Shown here piece after piece: positions 51,555-61,066 of a DNA stretch of 64,000 nucleotides (the stretch's first letter is position 1; every line of letters starts with the position of its first letter). A model generated the notes under the pieces. The model saw only the letters and a program-made list of their open reading frames with translations, was not told the DNA's origin and did not search any database. Source of the stretch: an uncultured Lachnospiraceae bacterium (lineage in GTDB: Bacteria > Bacillota > Clostridia > Lachnospirales > Lachnospiraceae); NCBI GenBank assembly GCA_902768735.1, contig CACXMK010000003.1, forward strand, positions 1-64,000, given 5' to 3'. The position numbers and the translations under genes were made by a program.

Positions 51555-52646
51555 TTACGTCCTTCCGGAATGTCTGACAATGATCATTTCCGTGGCGATC
51601 CCGGCTTCGATCTTCCCGCTCTTGGAATCATGATCGGCTTCGATACACTCCTCGAGCGCTTCCAGCAGCTCCTCGGACGTATACATCCTCAGTGCCGGTT
51701 TGTATTTCTTTGTGATCACAAACGGAGGAAGCCCGACCTGCTTCGCGATCTCGCTGTCCGGAAGTCTTCCGCTAAGCTCCCGGATCTTGATCAGCTGTTC
51801 GAACTGCCTCCTCATAAGGCTGAGAATAACCTGCGGAGCGGTCCTTAGGGAACACAGTTCCATATAGATCCCCAGCGCCTTTTTCCTGTCCCTGAGCGCG
51901 ATGGCCTCGATCATATCAAAGATCCTGTCCCTGATCCGGGGACTGCAGACGTCCCTGACCGACTGTTCTGTGATCTCGCGGCTTCCCATCGCGTAACAGC
52001 AGAGTTTCTCCGCTTCGCCGGCGATGTTTTGCATATCCTCCCCTGTGTAGGATAAAAACAGCGCCAGGGTTTTCCCGCTGATACTATATCCCGACCTTCT
52101 GAAAATGCCGCCAGTCCAGGCTCTCAGATCAGCTTCGTCAGGCGTCTCGCATTCCAGGATCCGGCCGAGTTCCTCTTTCTGGCTTTTTAAGATAGCCTTA
52201 TAGAGCCTTCCTCTCTTGTCAACGCTCTCTTCAACAAAAACGACTGCGGCCGTATCAGGGATCCGGGGTACGAAGTCAGCGATCTTCTCTGCCTCTTCCG
52301 CGAGCGAAGCGGACGACTTGCTGCCGGTCACGGTCTTCGTCGCGGTTTTGGGATTCAAGAGCCCCGTGTTCTCGAGGATCACCACTCTGCGGTCCGCGAA
52401 AAACGGGAGCGTCTGCGCCATATCGATCACTTCAAGAGCGGTGACATCTGCCCCCGAAAAACGGGCGAGGTTCATTTCATCCCCGTCTCCCATAAGTGCC
52501 TTCACTACCTTATCCCTGTTCCTGAGCCGCAGGTACGCCTGCTCGCCGCACAGAAGATAGATCCGCCTGAGATCTCCTCTCGCAAGTTCTTCATTTAACT
52601 GTCTTTGGTTCGCGGTAAAATCACCGCCCGACTTTTTGGCAGCCAT
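51555..52646 (-). CDS. holA: DNA polymerase III delta subunit
   Basis: 363 residues from the ATG at 52646 (GGGGGA upstream; an upstream in-frame start 10 codons earlier is less likely). HolA-type features include RRIYLLCGEQAYLRLRNRDK (quoted in part: IYLLCGEQAYL), the VVILENTG strand and the YKPALRMYTSEELLEAL C-terminal region. It loads the beta clamp as part of the clamp loader. It follows comEC, a common gene order in Firmicutes. Confidence 0.92.
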   Translation of the reverse strand: MAAKKSGGDFTANQRQLNEELARGDLRRIYLLCGEQAYLRLRNRDKVVKALMGDGDEMNLARFSGADVTALEVIDMAQTLPFFADRRVVILENTGLLNPKTATKTVTGSKSSASLAEEAEKIADFVPRIPDTAAVVFVEESVDKRGRLYKAILKSQKEELGRILECETPDEADLRAWTGGIFRRSGYSISGKTLALFLSYTGEDMQNIAGEAEKLCCYAMGSREITEQSVRDVCSPRIRDRIFDMIEAIALRDRKKALGIYMELCSLRTAPQVILSLMRRQFEQLIKIRELSGRLPDSEIAKQVGLPPFVITKKYKPALRMYTSEELLEALEECIEADHDSKSGKIEAGIATEMIIVRHSGRT

Positions 52647-52737
52647 GCTTCCCCCGTTAATGGTGTTTTGACGCAAATATCCTAAATGCGGCTATCTTTT
52701 CACTCAACCTTCATTGAATGACATCCGCTGTCATTTG

Positions 52738-54993
52738 TCAATAAAATGTATGTACTAAGTAGCTGTTCTCCCCGTCGGTCAAAACACTGATCTGCCCCAT
52801 AAGACGGGTATCGTAGATCCGCATTCCGGCTTTGCGCAGTCTTAAGAGAGTTTCGGGCGCCGGATGTCCGTAAGGGTTGTCGACACCGCAGGAGATCAAC
52901 GCGGCAGAAGCGCTCACTTTCTCAAGAAATGCTTCGGAAGTGCCTCCACTGCTCCCGTGATGGGCAACTTTGAGGATATCGGCACTGATATGTCCTTCCC
53001 CGAGATCCGCGAGCATCTCCTGCTCCCCCTCACCTTCCAGATCTCCTGTCAGGACGGCTGAAAACTGTCCGTATCGCAGAAGGAGCACAACAGAGTATGC
53101 GTTGGCATCTTTATAGGAGGCCTCCTTTTCCGGGTGCATGCAGCCAAGCGAAAGCTTTCCCCTGTCATAGACCATCCCTCTGGAGAGATAGACGAGCGGT
53201 ATCCCTTTTTTTGTCGCGGTCTCCTCGATCTGCCTGTAAAAAACGCCTTTGCTATCTACCTTTACGGAAGGCAGTGCGACCGCTCCGACCTCGATACTGC
53301 CGGCTTCCCCGTGCTGGTCGAGAAGCTCTAAAAGACCGTTACAATGGTCCATGTCATCGTGTGTGAGGACGTAGCAGTCAATCCTGGAAACGCCGTGGTA
53401 CTTCAGGAACGGTATCTCCACGTTTCTACCGATCCCCTGTCTGGAGGAACTTCCTCCGTCGATAAGGATACAGCTGTCCCCGCCTTCGTCATGGGTCAGA
53501 ATACAGAGTCCGTCGCCTTGTCCCACGTTCCACATATACAGGGAAAACGGAGGCCTGTAGCGGACCGTAAGAAGCAAAATAACTGCGGCTGTCACGGCAA
53601 AGAACTGAAAGACTGTTTTTTTCCGTTTTTTGACGCCGCTGTATCCTGCCGCTGTTGCGGCAGCGAGGATCAGTAAATACAAAATGACCAGCCATGGAGC
53701 CGGTTTTCCTGCGATGATCGTGTGAAACGGGAGTTTTTCCGAAGTCAGACACAGCCAGTCGTACAGCCCAAGAATGATGCCGGGGATCAGGCTTATGAGC
53801 CTTGAAACAGAAAAAAGCGCGGCTGCCGGTCCCGGCAGGCTGACAGAAACAGCTGTTGCCATAAGACAAGGCAGAAGCGACAGCATTCCTCCCGCGATGA
53901 GAAAAGGCGCGAAAGCGATCACGATCATGTTCAGAAAAACGGAGTAAAAAGGAAACGTATAGTAAAAACCGAGTTGTACGGGCAGCGTACAGACAGGGAT
54001 CAGCAGCGGTGCCGTTCTTTTAGGAAATGCAGGTGATACAGCCCCTATTGCGATCACTGCCGCAAAAGAAAAGAGAAATCCACTGTGATACAGATAAGCC
54101 GGCTGTTCTAAAAGGAGCAGGACCGCTGCCACGGCAAGAGCCGTCATGCTGTCATAGGTCCTTCCCATCGCTTTCGCCGCCGCCCGGAACCCGAACATGA
54201 TAAGAGCCCTGAAACAGGAAGTGTGAAGTCCGGTCAGAAAGCCGTAGAGTATTAGAAGGATCACAGATACCGCGCACGAGAACGGCAGCGGAAGTCCGGC
54301 TTTTTTGAAAAGCAGAAAGAGTCCCGAGCCTATCAGGGAGAGGTGTACGCCGGAAATACAAAGAATATGCAGAATTCCCGACGACTGATACTGTTCTTTG
54401 TTCTGCTCCTCCATAAGCCCCGTCTGACCAAAAAGCATTGCCTTCATCGTCTGGGCGTCTTTCTCTTTGTAGATCAGGTCCAATGATGCCGAGAGGTTTT
54501 TCCGGGCCTCATACAGCCGCGCCATCAGGGGATCCTTTGTCTGCGTATAAGAGAGGATCCGCGCGTCCCGGACGGAAAACAGATACCCCCGGATCTGGGT
54601 GTAATATAGAAAAGCGTCAAACTCCCCGTCATTTGACGGTTTTCTATACAGCCTGGCTTTCCCCCTGACCCTTACTGTCGTCCCTTCCTTCGCATAGTTT
54701 TCCTGAAGGGCCGGATCGTCCCCTAAAACGCATAGTATTTTATCACCTCTAAGGACATCAGGCTCGATCTGTGAAGGGATCCCTGATTCGATCCCGATAT
54801 TCCTGAGTGTTACCTGAAGCGAAAGGGTATTCGAACTTGTCCGCACATACTCCTTCCACTCCACAGTTCCCACTACCGTCACGATCCTTCCATCCGCTCT
54901 GCTGTCGACCCTTTCTTTGGGCGGACAGAGCAAAACAGCCGCCCAAACAGCGGCGGCAAACAGAAGCGCAAACAGACACACAGGTCTTCGCAA
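52738..54993 (-). CDS. comEC: DNA uptake channel ComEC
   Basis: 751 residues. N-terminal membrane helices and an OB-like DUF4131 region precede the Competence domain (SSGILHILCISGVHLSLIG, quoted in part: LHILCISGVHL) with many helices, and a C-terminal metallo-beta-lactamase-like domain (THDDMDHCNGLLEL, KVAHHGSSGG). The start is a TTG at 54993 with GGAGGG six bases upstream. It is full length, so DNA uptake may be functional; comEA is elsewhere in the window. Confidence 0.94.
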   Translation of the reverse strand: MRRPVCLFALLFAAAVWAAVLLCPPKERVDSRADGRIVTVVGTVEWKEYVRTSSNTLSLQVTLRNIGIESGIPSQIEPDVLRGDKILCVLGDDPALQENYAKEGTTVRVRGKARLYRKPSNDGEFDAFLYYTQIRGYLFSVRDARILSYTQTKDPLMARLYEARKNLSASLDLIYKEKDAQTMKAMLFGQTGLMEEQNKEQYQSSGILHILCISGVHLSLIGSGLFLLFKKAGLPLPFSCAVSVILLILYGFLTGLHTSCFRALIMFGFRAAAKAMGRTYDSMTALAVAAVLLLLEQPAYLYHSGFLFSFAAVIAIGAVSPAFPKRTAPLLIPVCTLPVQLGFYYTFPFYSVFLNMIVIAFAPFLIAGGMLSLLPCLMATAVSVSLPGPAAALFSVSRLISLIPGIILGLYDWLCLTSEKLPFHTIIAGKPAPWLVILYLLILAAATAAGYSGVKKRKKTVFQFFAVTAAVILLLTVRYRPPFSLYMWNVGQGDGLCILTHDEGGDSCILIDGGSSSRQGIGRNVEIPFLKYHGVSRIDCYVLTHDDMDHCNGLLELLDQHGEAGSIEVGAVALPSVKVDSKGVFYRQIEETATKKGIPLVYLSRGMVYDRGKLSLGCMHPEKEASYKDANAYSVVLLLRYGQFSAVLTGDLEGEGEQEMLADLGEGHISADILKVAHHGSSGGTSEAFLEKVSASAALISCGVDNPYGHPAPETLLRLRKAGMRIYDTRLMGQISVLTDGENSYLVHTFY

Positions 54994-55186
54994 TCGACTC
55001 CCTCCATTCCATAAACAAGCATATGCTGATCAGTGTTTTGATCCATGTCTGGTATTACTGTCACAGTTCCCTGTTTAACAAATGAAAAAACCGGGGATCT
55101 CCCTGCCGGAACCGGCGCCGGGACGGGCCGAACGGCCCTGATATGTTTACTGTAAAACAGAAAAAGAGAAATGACAACCAAAAAAA

Positions 55187-55233
55187 TTCGCGCAATAAGA
55201 GGATTTCCAAAAAGGATCCCCCTATTGCGCGAA
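55187..55233 (-). terminator. Terminator after the GerMN lipoprotein gene
   Basis: TTCGCGCAATA and TATTGCGCGAA form an 11-bp stem with a further internal GGATCC/GGAAATCC pairing, and the minus strand continues into seven T. The remaining part of the 265-base gap up to comEC shows GC-rich hairpins but no gene. Confidence 0.85.
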
Positions 55234-55259
55234 GGGATTTGTGCAATTATGGTCCGGTG

Positions 55260-56201
55260 TCAGCCGCCGTCATTGTCTGCGCTCTCCGGAACTCCTTCTA
55301 TGATGTCCGGATTCATACGGAAACTGCCTGTCAGCGAGATGGTCTCCATGAACACCGTATCCTGCTGCCCGTCCACTGAAATCTGAACAGCGTCAATATT
55401 CGGAAGCTCGCACAAGGAATTTACGATCGAATAGATCACGGCCTGCGGTGTCACCTCCTGCCGGCCGTTCGCGAAATCCCCGCTCAGATTCACATAACAG
55501 ATCCCGTCTCTGGTCGTAATGTTGATCACCTTGGTATCTTTGTTGACGGTCGGATAGGCAAAACTCGCATTTGGTCCCTGGATGACCTGTTCGATCACGA
55601 TGCGTTCAAGCGGCATATTGCTGTTGTAGACGACCGTTCGGAACGCGTCGACCAGACGTTTTCCCGACTGATCGGCAAAATACAGATGAAGCCTCACTCT
55701 CTCGTAATTGCGCATTTCCGTATAGGAGTTATAGATGAACTGGTCGGGTTCCATGATCCCCGGCTGCTCTCCGTCCGCATCGTGCAGGGATTCTCCATCT
55801 ACGAGAAAACAAACGCCATCGATTTCCGAAAAGCTGCAAAGCGTGTTGACTATAGCGGTTCTAGTCAGGACCTCATCGATCGCATCCATGTCATAGTACG
55901 ACGATGAGAAATTCAGGGTGATGACCGATCCCTTCGTCTCGCTCGTGAGCAGCCTGAACGGAGACATCGGAGCTATGAGCGTCATTTCCTTCGGCTGAAT
56001 ACATAGCTTGGCGATCAGTTCTTCGATGATTCCCTCCCGGTCATTGGCTTCCGGCATATAATTCTGCTCCCGGATCTCACGGTCTACCTTTCCGAGGTAA
56101 AAGACCCTGATCCCGCTCTTGTCCATTCCGTCTTTGCCGCAGGAGCTCAAAAAAAGACACAATATGAAGATGAGAAAACAGATTCCTTTTCTTCTTTTCA
56201 A
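55260..56201 (-). CDS. Lipoprotein with two GerMN domains
   Basis: 313 residues from a TTG at 56201, five bases after AAGGAG; a GTG at 56207 is too close to that site. A lipoprotein signal (lipobox LSSC, Cys21) is followed by two GerMN domains (VITLNFSSSYYDM to GVCFLVDGE, and YVNLSGDFANG to AVQISVDG). GerMN domains occur in spore-germination GerM and in LpqB. Here it is directly downstream of a response regulator and kinase, like LpqB next to MtrAB, so it probably acts with the kinase at the membrane. Confidence 0.85.
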   Translation of the reverse strand: MKRRKGICFLIFILCLFLSSCGKDGMDKSGIRVFYLGKVDREIREQNYMPEANDREGIIEELIAKLCIQPKEMTLIAPMSPFRLLTSETKGSVITLNFSSSYYDMDAIDEVLTRTAIVNTLCSFSEIDGVCFLVDGESLHDADGEQPGIMEPDQFIYNSYTEMRNYERVRLHLYFADQSGKRLVDAFRTVVYNSNMPLERIVIEQVIQGPNASFAYPTVNKDTKVINITTRDGICYVNLSGDFANGRQEVTPQAVIYSIVNSLCELPNIDAVQISVDGQQDTVFMETISLTGSFRMNPDIIEGVPESADNDGG

Positions 56202-56203
56202 TC

Positions 56204-58132
56204 TCACTCCTTCGCGCTTTGGCTTGCGGCTGTCTTTGACGAAGATTTTGTACTCGAGGATTTTGTATTCGAGGGCTTTGTATTCGAGGATTTTGTATTC
56301 GGGGATTTTTTCTTTTTTGCAGTGCTGTTTGCAGCTTGCGCCCCCGTGGATGCCTTCTTCGCAGCATCTTTCGAAGCGCCGGTTCCCGTCGATGACTTCT
56401 TTGCGGTGCCTTTCGAAGCGACTGTTCCCGTTGATGATTTCTTTGCGCTGTCTTTTGAAGCACTGCTTCCTGACGTCGCCTTTTTCTGTGTGCCTGAAGA
56501 TTCAGAAGACTTCTCCGGCATATTCATCGCGGCATCAGCCATGAGGGCGGCCTGGGCAGCTCTCCTGACTTTCCTTCTCTGTGCAGCTTCCCGCTTCATC
56601 TTCTCCCGCTGACGTCTGCGTTCCGCGGGACGCGAGGTATAGGTGAGGGGAAGTGTCACCGTGAACTGCGTGCCCATTCCCAGTTTACTCTTGACATCGA
56701 TCGCTCCATGATGCTGGAGCACGATGCTCTTAGTGATCGAAAGCCCTAGTCCTGTGCCTCCGACTTCTCTGGAGCGGGACTTGTCGACCCGGTAGAATCT
56801 CTCGTAGATCTTTTCCAGAGATTCCTTCGGAATGCCGACGCCGGTATCATCGACCCGGATGGAGAAGTTGTAGAGATCCGAATCGATCGTCACCTTCACC
56901 TTGCCGTGATCTTTATTGTATTTCACAGCGTTTTCCACGAGGTTCGTGACGACCATCGTCATCTTGACTTCGTCGATCTCCGCATATACTTCTCTCATGC
57001 TGACCATTGTCAGCTCAATGTCTCTCTTTTGTGCGATCGGACGGACTCTTCGAAGTACAAGCTCAACCATTTCGTTGACGTGTGTCTCTTTGAGGTTAAG
57101 TCCCGAATCCTTGCGGTCCATCCGGACAAGTGTGAGCAGTTCCGTGATGATCTTGTTCTCGCGGTCTACTTCGTTCTTAATGTCGACCATGAACTCACGG
57201 TACATCTCGACCGGAACATCCGGGTTCTGGACCAGGGAATCCGCCAGGACCTTCATGGAAGTCATAGGCGTCTTCAGTTCATGGGAAACGTTCGAGACGA
57301 ATTCCTGTCTCGATTCATCGAGGGCGTTCATCCTTGAGAGCACCTGATTAAAAGCATCGGCGATATGTTCCGTCTCTAAAAACGCCGGTGCTTTGATGGG
57401 ATCTGTAGAGTATCCCGCTCTAACTGCTGATATCTCCTCCGAAAGCTTCTCAAACGGTCTCATCAGAACAGTGGATAGGACTAATGAAAGCAGAAGCACC
57501 GCCAGAATCAGAATCACTTCGAGGAGCAGTGCCTTCCGGCTGAGGATCCCCAGTGTATTTCTGATCGAGACGGTGGAAACGCTTGCGAGAAGGACGCCTT
57601 TTACGATCTCCTCATCGGAAACCGCTGCCGAGGATCCCTCATTATCGGACCTGCTGTCAGTGTAGACGGTCTCGATGATCGGTGTCACGATCTCGATAAA
57701 TCCGTCCCGCCGGTCATAATTAGAAGTACTCCCGGTGTTACCCTTGCGCAGACAGTTTACCACGTCAGAAGAGACGATCGTCTTTCCGTCAGACATGGAA
57801 TAGGTATCCTTCATGACTTTCAGGTGATCACTGATCACCAGAATGCGTCCGTCATATAATGCTGAGAATTCTGCGAGCTCTGCGCCGATCAGCTCGGAAG
57901 ACTGATCGGTCAGGTAGTCGTAGCTGATCAGATGGTTGGCCAGCGCGCGCAAATGCGTTTCCACTTCCTCTGTTCTGACTTCGACCGCCCTTGTTTCATA
58001 ATTGTTCAGGATCCCATAATGGAGGATGACACATGGTATGAGTCCCACCACGAAAATAATTATGAAGAGCCTCATCCTCAGACTTTTGACCACTGAGAAT
58101 TTCCGGATCAGCTCTTTGGGCTTATCTGTCAT
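56204..58132 (-). CDS. Sensor histidine kinase with a lysine-rich C-terminal tail
   Basis: 642 residues. Two membrane helices (about 18-40 and 190-212) flank an extracytoplasmic sensor, followed by HAMP, HisKA with the phospho-acceptor (NVSHELKTPM), and HATPase with NLVENAVKYN, DTGVGIPKE and GGTGLGLSI. The last 140 residues (503-642) are a basic tail: RRRQREKMKREAAQRRKV, then three 14-residue repeats of the form ASKxxAKKSSTG, then NTKSSNTKPSNTKSS. A tail of this histone-H1-like kind is not part of WalK or MtrB. It overlaps the response regulator gene by eleven bases and the GerMN gene by the end of its stop. Confidence 0.9.
   Translation of the reverse strand: MTDKPKELIRKFSVVKSLRMRLFIIIFVVGLIPCVILHYGILNNYETRAVEVRTEEVETHLRALANHLISYDYLTDQSSELIGAELAEFSALYDGRILVISDHLKVMKDTYSMSDGKTIVSSDVVNCLRKGNTGSTSNYDRRDGFIEIVTPIIETVYTDSRSDNEGSSAAVSDEEIVKGVLLASVSTVSIRNTLGILSRKALLLEVILILAVLLLSLVLSTVLMRPFEKLSEEISAVRAGYSTDPIKAPAFLETEHIADAFNQVLSRMNALDESRQEFVSNVSHELKTPMTSMKVLADSLVQNPDVPVEMYREFMVDIKNEVDRENKIITELLTLVRMDRKDSGLNLKETHVNEMVELVLRRVRPIAQKRDIELTMVSMREVYAEIDEVKMTMVVTNLVENAVKYNKDHGKVKVTIDSDLYNFSIRVDDTGVGIPKESLEKIYERFYRVDKSRSREVGGTGLGLSITKSIVLQHHGAIDVKSKLGMGTQFTVTLPLTYTSRPAERRRQREKMKREAAQRRKVRRAAQAALMADAAMNMPEKSSESSGTQKKATSGSSASKDSAKKSSTGTVASKGTAKKSSTGTGASKDAAKKASTGAQAANSTAKKKKSPNTKSSNTKPSNTKSSSTKSSSKTAASQSAKE
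56242..56311. repeat. 15-bp coding repeats in the kinase tail
   Basis: Four units near GATTTTGTATTCGAG (forward strand) occur in tandem, encoding repeated Ser-Asn-Thr-Lys-Ser-type blocks at the protein's end. Confidence 0.8.
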
Positions 58133-58826
58133 TTTGCCTGAAATAGTAGCCTACGCCCCATTTCGTCTGCACATAGACAGGTTCGGAAGCGTTGGGCTCT
58201 ACTTTCTCGCGGAGTCTTCTGATGTGAACATCCACTGTTCTCACATCACCCGGATAATCCTTTCCCCAGACAGTCTGGAGAAGCATGGAACGGCTGTATA
58301 CCTTGCCGGGGTGCGTGGCAAGCAGCTCGAGGAGCTCAAATTCTTTGCTTGTCAGGTTGATCTCTTTGCCGGATACAGTGACTCTTCTGTTGTCAAAATC
58401 CATCCTGAGATCGCCGTTTTCGAGGATTCTGTCGTCCTCGTCGTCGGTTTCCTTGCGGTTTCCCGCGACTCTGCGGATGATCGCCTTGATCCTTGCCTTA
58501 ACTTCAAGGATGTTGAACGGCTTTGTGATGTAATCGTCTGCGCCGTAATCAAGACCGAGGATCTTGTCCATATCCTCGCCCTTTGCAGTGAGCATGATGA
58601 CCGGGACTGCCGAAAACTCTCTGATCTGCTGGAGGACTTCCAACCCGGAGAGCTTGGGAAGCATCACGTCAAGAAGGATAATATCATACTGATTTTCACC
58701 CGCCTTCTGAAGCGCTTCTTCTCCGTCATAAGCGGTATCTACTTCATATCCGTCCTGCAGAAGACTGAAACGTATTCCCTTTACGATCATCTTCTCATCA
58801 TCTACTACAAGAACCTTCGTAGCCAT
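58122..58826 (-). CDS. OmpR/PhoB-type response regulator
   Basis: 234 residues. A receiver domain (VLVVDDEKMI; LLDVMLPKLSG with phospho-acceptor Asp about 53; VIMLTAKGE; GADDYITKPF) is joined to a winged-helix DNA-binding domain (LTSKEFELLELLATHPGKVYSR, quoted in part: LTSKEFELLELL; DVHIRRLREK; GVGYYF). It resembles WalR/MtrA-like regulators of cell-wall metabolism. It has GAGGAG before its ATG and is upstream of the kinase gene. Confidence 0.94.
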   Translation of the reverse strand: MATKVLVVDDEKMIVKGIRFSLLQDGYEVDTAYDGEEALQKAGENQYDIILLDVMLPKLSGLEVLQQIREFSAVPVIMLTAKGEDMDKILGLDYGADDYITKPFNILEVKARIKAIIRRVAGNRKETDDEDDRILENGDLRMDFDNRRVTVSGKEINLTSKEFELLELLATHPGKVYSRSMLLQTVWGKDYPGDVRTVDVHIRRLREKVEPNASEPVYVQTKWGVGYYFRQNDR

Positions 58827-58905
58827 TCATTACTCCTCTCTTTACTGCCTCATTTCGTTATTTACTCCCGCCGGCGCGGGATCTGTTCCGCACCGCAGGC
58901 AATGA

Positions 58906-59562
58906 TCATTCCACTGTGATATAGTCTCTGAGTCCCTCGTAAATACCGCTCCCGATCCCGCTAACGTTCTTGATCTCCTCGCAGGATCCGAATTCCCCGT
59001 GGTTCTCCCTGTAGGAGATGATCCTTTCCGCCTTGTTCTCCCCGATCCCGGGGATCTGCATGAGCTCCGTTTTGGAAGCTGTATTGATGTTAATGAGCCC
59101 GCTTTCCGTCTGTTCGGTCTTATCTTGCGAAGCTTCCTCCTCAGACCGCATCCTGACAGCTTCTTCCCGTGTCGGAATAGCAACGCGCTCGGCGTCATGC
59201 ACATGTTCCGCCTGATTGACGTATCTCGTATCAGCGTCTTCGCTGTAACCTCCCGCCGCGCGTACGGCGTCGATCACTCTCGCTCCCTCGGGAAGGTAGT
59301 AAACACCTTCATTCACCACAGCTCCGCAGACAAAAACACAGATCTGATTCTCGGCGGGGTCCTCCCCGCTTTTCATCGTTTCCCCGCCATCTGCGCCGTC
59401 AGCATCGCTCTTCACCGTATTATCTTCACCATATACGGTCTGCACGAAAGTCTCTTTCTTTTTCCTTCCGCATCCCGCGCAGAAGTACAAAAGAAACAGA
59501 AACATCACAAATATTACAATTCCTCTTTTTGTTATGAAAGAAAATGAGATATGAAATTGCAT
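58906..59562 (-). CDS. comEA: ComEA-type competence protein
   Basis: 218 residues. An N-terminal hydrophobic anchor (residues 15-30, ending CAGC; the lipobox is imperfect, so it may be a lipoprotein or a membrane anchor), an SLBB domain (VFVCGAVVNEGVYYLPEGA) and a C-terminal helix-hairpin-helix (ININTASKTELMQIPGIGE; GIGSGIYEGLRDYI). It binds DNA outside the membrane for transfer to ComEC. AAGGGGACAACT precedes the ATG. It is separated from the regulator gene by 79 bases. Confidence 0.92.
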   Translation of the reverse strand: MQFHISFSFITKRGIVIFVMFLFLLYFCAGCGRKKKETFVQTVYGEDNTVKSDADGADGGETMKSGEDPAENQICVFVCGAVVNEGVYYLPEGARVIDAVRAAGGYSEDADTRYVNQAEHVHDAERVAIPTREEAVRMRSEEEASQDKTEQTESGLININTASKTELMQIPGIGENKAERIISYRENHGEFGSCEEIKNVSGIGSGIYEGLRDYITVE

Positions 59563-59707
59563 AGTTGTCCCCTTGTTGATAAAGGGACCCGCTGTGCGAC
59601 AACATTATTGTAATCATTCATGTAATAATTTACAAGAAAAAATCCCCTTTTCCTATACTTTATTTTGTAAGTGTGTCTGCAAATAATACTAAATATAGTA
59701 ACAAAAG

Positions 59708-59763
59708 GAAAAAGACCTCCGCCGGAGAACTGCGGCCTGTGCCGCATATCCTCCTTGGAGGTC
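59708..59763 (-). terminator. Structured terminator after argD
   Basis: GACCTCC (59714-59720) pairs with GGAGGTC (59757-59763), enclosing a second hairpin TGCGGC/GCCGCA; the minus strand continues TTTTT. The remaining region to comEA (59563-59707) is AT-rich with no clear gene. Confidence 0.85.
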
Positions 59764-59838
59764 AATAAATCGTAAAATCAACCGGCCTGCGCCGATCCGC
59801 TCACTGTAATAAAAGTAAGAATTCTTTACTTCCGGGAC

Positions 59839-61050
59839 TTACACTGCTGCCGCGATGACCGGCTCCAAAATCGCGATCATTTCGTCAATCTCCTTTTCGG
59901 TGACAACAAGCGGCGGAAGGACACGGATAATGTCTGCTCCCGCATTGATCAGGATGAGGCCCCTCTCCATCGCATCCGCGATCACGCCTTTTACAGGCCC
60001 CCTGCAGACAAGGCCCTGCATAAATCCGCGTCCGCGTCTCTCAATGCAGAAATCATATTTTGCGACCAGTTCGTCCAGCTTCTGTTCCAGATACGGCGCC
60101 GTCTTCTGTACATGGTCGGTGATGGCAAGCTCCTCGTACTGATCCAGAACGGCATTGATCGCTGCGCAGGCAAAAGGATTTCCGCCGTAAGTGGTGCCGT
60201 GATCTCCTGCCGTCAGGGAATTGTCCGCTACTTTCTGCGTCATCATGAACGCACCGACCGGAACGCCGCATCCGAGCGCCTTGGCGGAGGTCATGATATC
60301 CGGCTTAATACCGAACTTCTGCCACGCGTACATGTAACCGGTCCGCCCCATTCCGCACTGGACCTCATCGAAGATCAGGAGAATATCCTTCTCACAGCAG
60401 AGGTTCTTCACTCTCCACAGGAAATCTTCCTCAGCGGGAACGATACCGCCCTCTCCCTGGACGACTTCCATGATGATCGCACAAGTCTTGTCCGTTACTG
60501 CCTTGGCGACGCTCTCAAAGTCGTTCATCTTAGCGAAGCGCGCCTCGCAGGGCATCGCGCCGAAAGCTTCCCTGTAATGCTTGTTTCCGGTCACGGACAG
60601 CGCGCCGTAGGTGCGCCCGTGGAAGGAATGCTCGAGCGCAACGACCTGGTGGTCTGAAGCGCCGTCTTTGTTATAGGCGTACTTGATCGCTGCCTTCAGC
60701 GCGCCTTCGACTGCCTCCGCGCCGGAGTTCGCAAAGAAGACCCTGTCCATCCCGCTGATCTCTTTTAATCTGTGCGCCGCTTTGATCGCGGGCTCGTTAT
60801 AAAAATAGTTGGAGGTGTGGAGGATCTTTCCGATCTGCTCCCGCAGCGCGTTCTCGTAATACGCGTTGCTGTATCCGAGGGCGAAAACACCGATGCCGGA
60901 CATAAAGTCCAGATACTTCTTTCCTTCCGCGTCATACAGATACACGTCCTGGCCGTGGTCGAGCACGATCTGATACCGGTTATAGGTATGCAGAAGATCC
61001 TGCTCCGCCTGTTCGATCATCGCCGCCATTTTCCCAGTGTTTTGACTCAT
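59839..61050 (-). CDS. argD: Acetylornithine aminotransferase
   Basis: 403 residues, class III aminotransferase. FDEVQCGMGRTGYMYAW, the PLP-Lys in MTSAKALGCGVPVGAF, and GHTFGGNP-like HGTTYGGNPFACAA are present. It acts in arginine synthesis and may serve lysine synthesis too. It follows argB by sixteen bases and is the last gene of the argJ-argB-argD run. Confidence 0.94.
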   Translation of the reverse strand: MSQNTGKMAAMIEQAEQDLLHTYNRYQIVLDHGQDVYLYDAEGKKYLDFMSGIGVFALGYSNAYYENALREQIGKILHTSNYFYNEPAIKAAHRLKEISGMDRVFFANSGAEAVEGALKAAIKYAYNKDGASDHQVVALEHSFHGRTYGALSVTGNKHYREAFGAMPCEARFAKMNDFESVAKAVTDKTCAIIMEVVQGEGGIVPAEEDFLWRVKNLCCEKDILLIFDEVQCGMGRTGYMYAWQKFGIKPDIMTSAKALGCGVPVGAFMMTQKVADNSLTAGDHGTTYGGNPFACAAINAVLDQYEELAITDHVQKTAPYLEQKLDELVAKYDFCIERRGRGFMQGLVCRGPVKGVIADAMERGLILINAGADIIRVLPPLVVTEKEIDEMIAILEPVIAAAV

Positions 61051-61066
61051 TTTCTTCTCCCTCTTT

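Noticed and set aside
56242..56311. CRISPR-like array
   Set aside because: The repeats are 15 bp, contiguous with no spacers, and lie inside the kinase reading frame.
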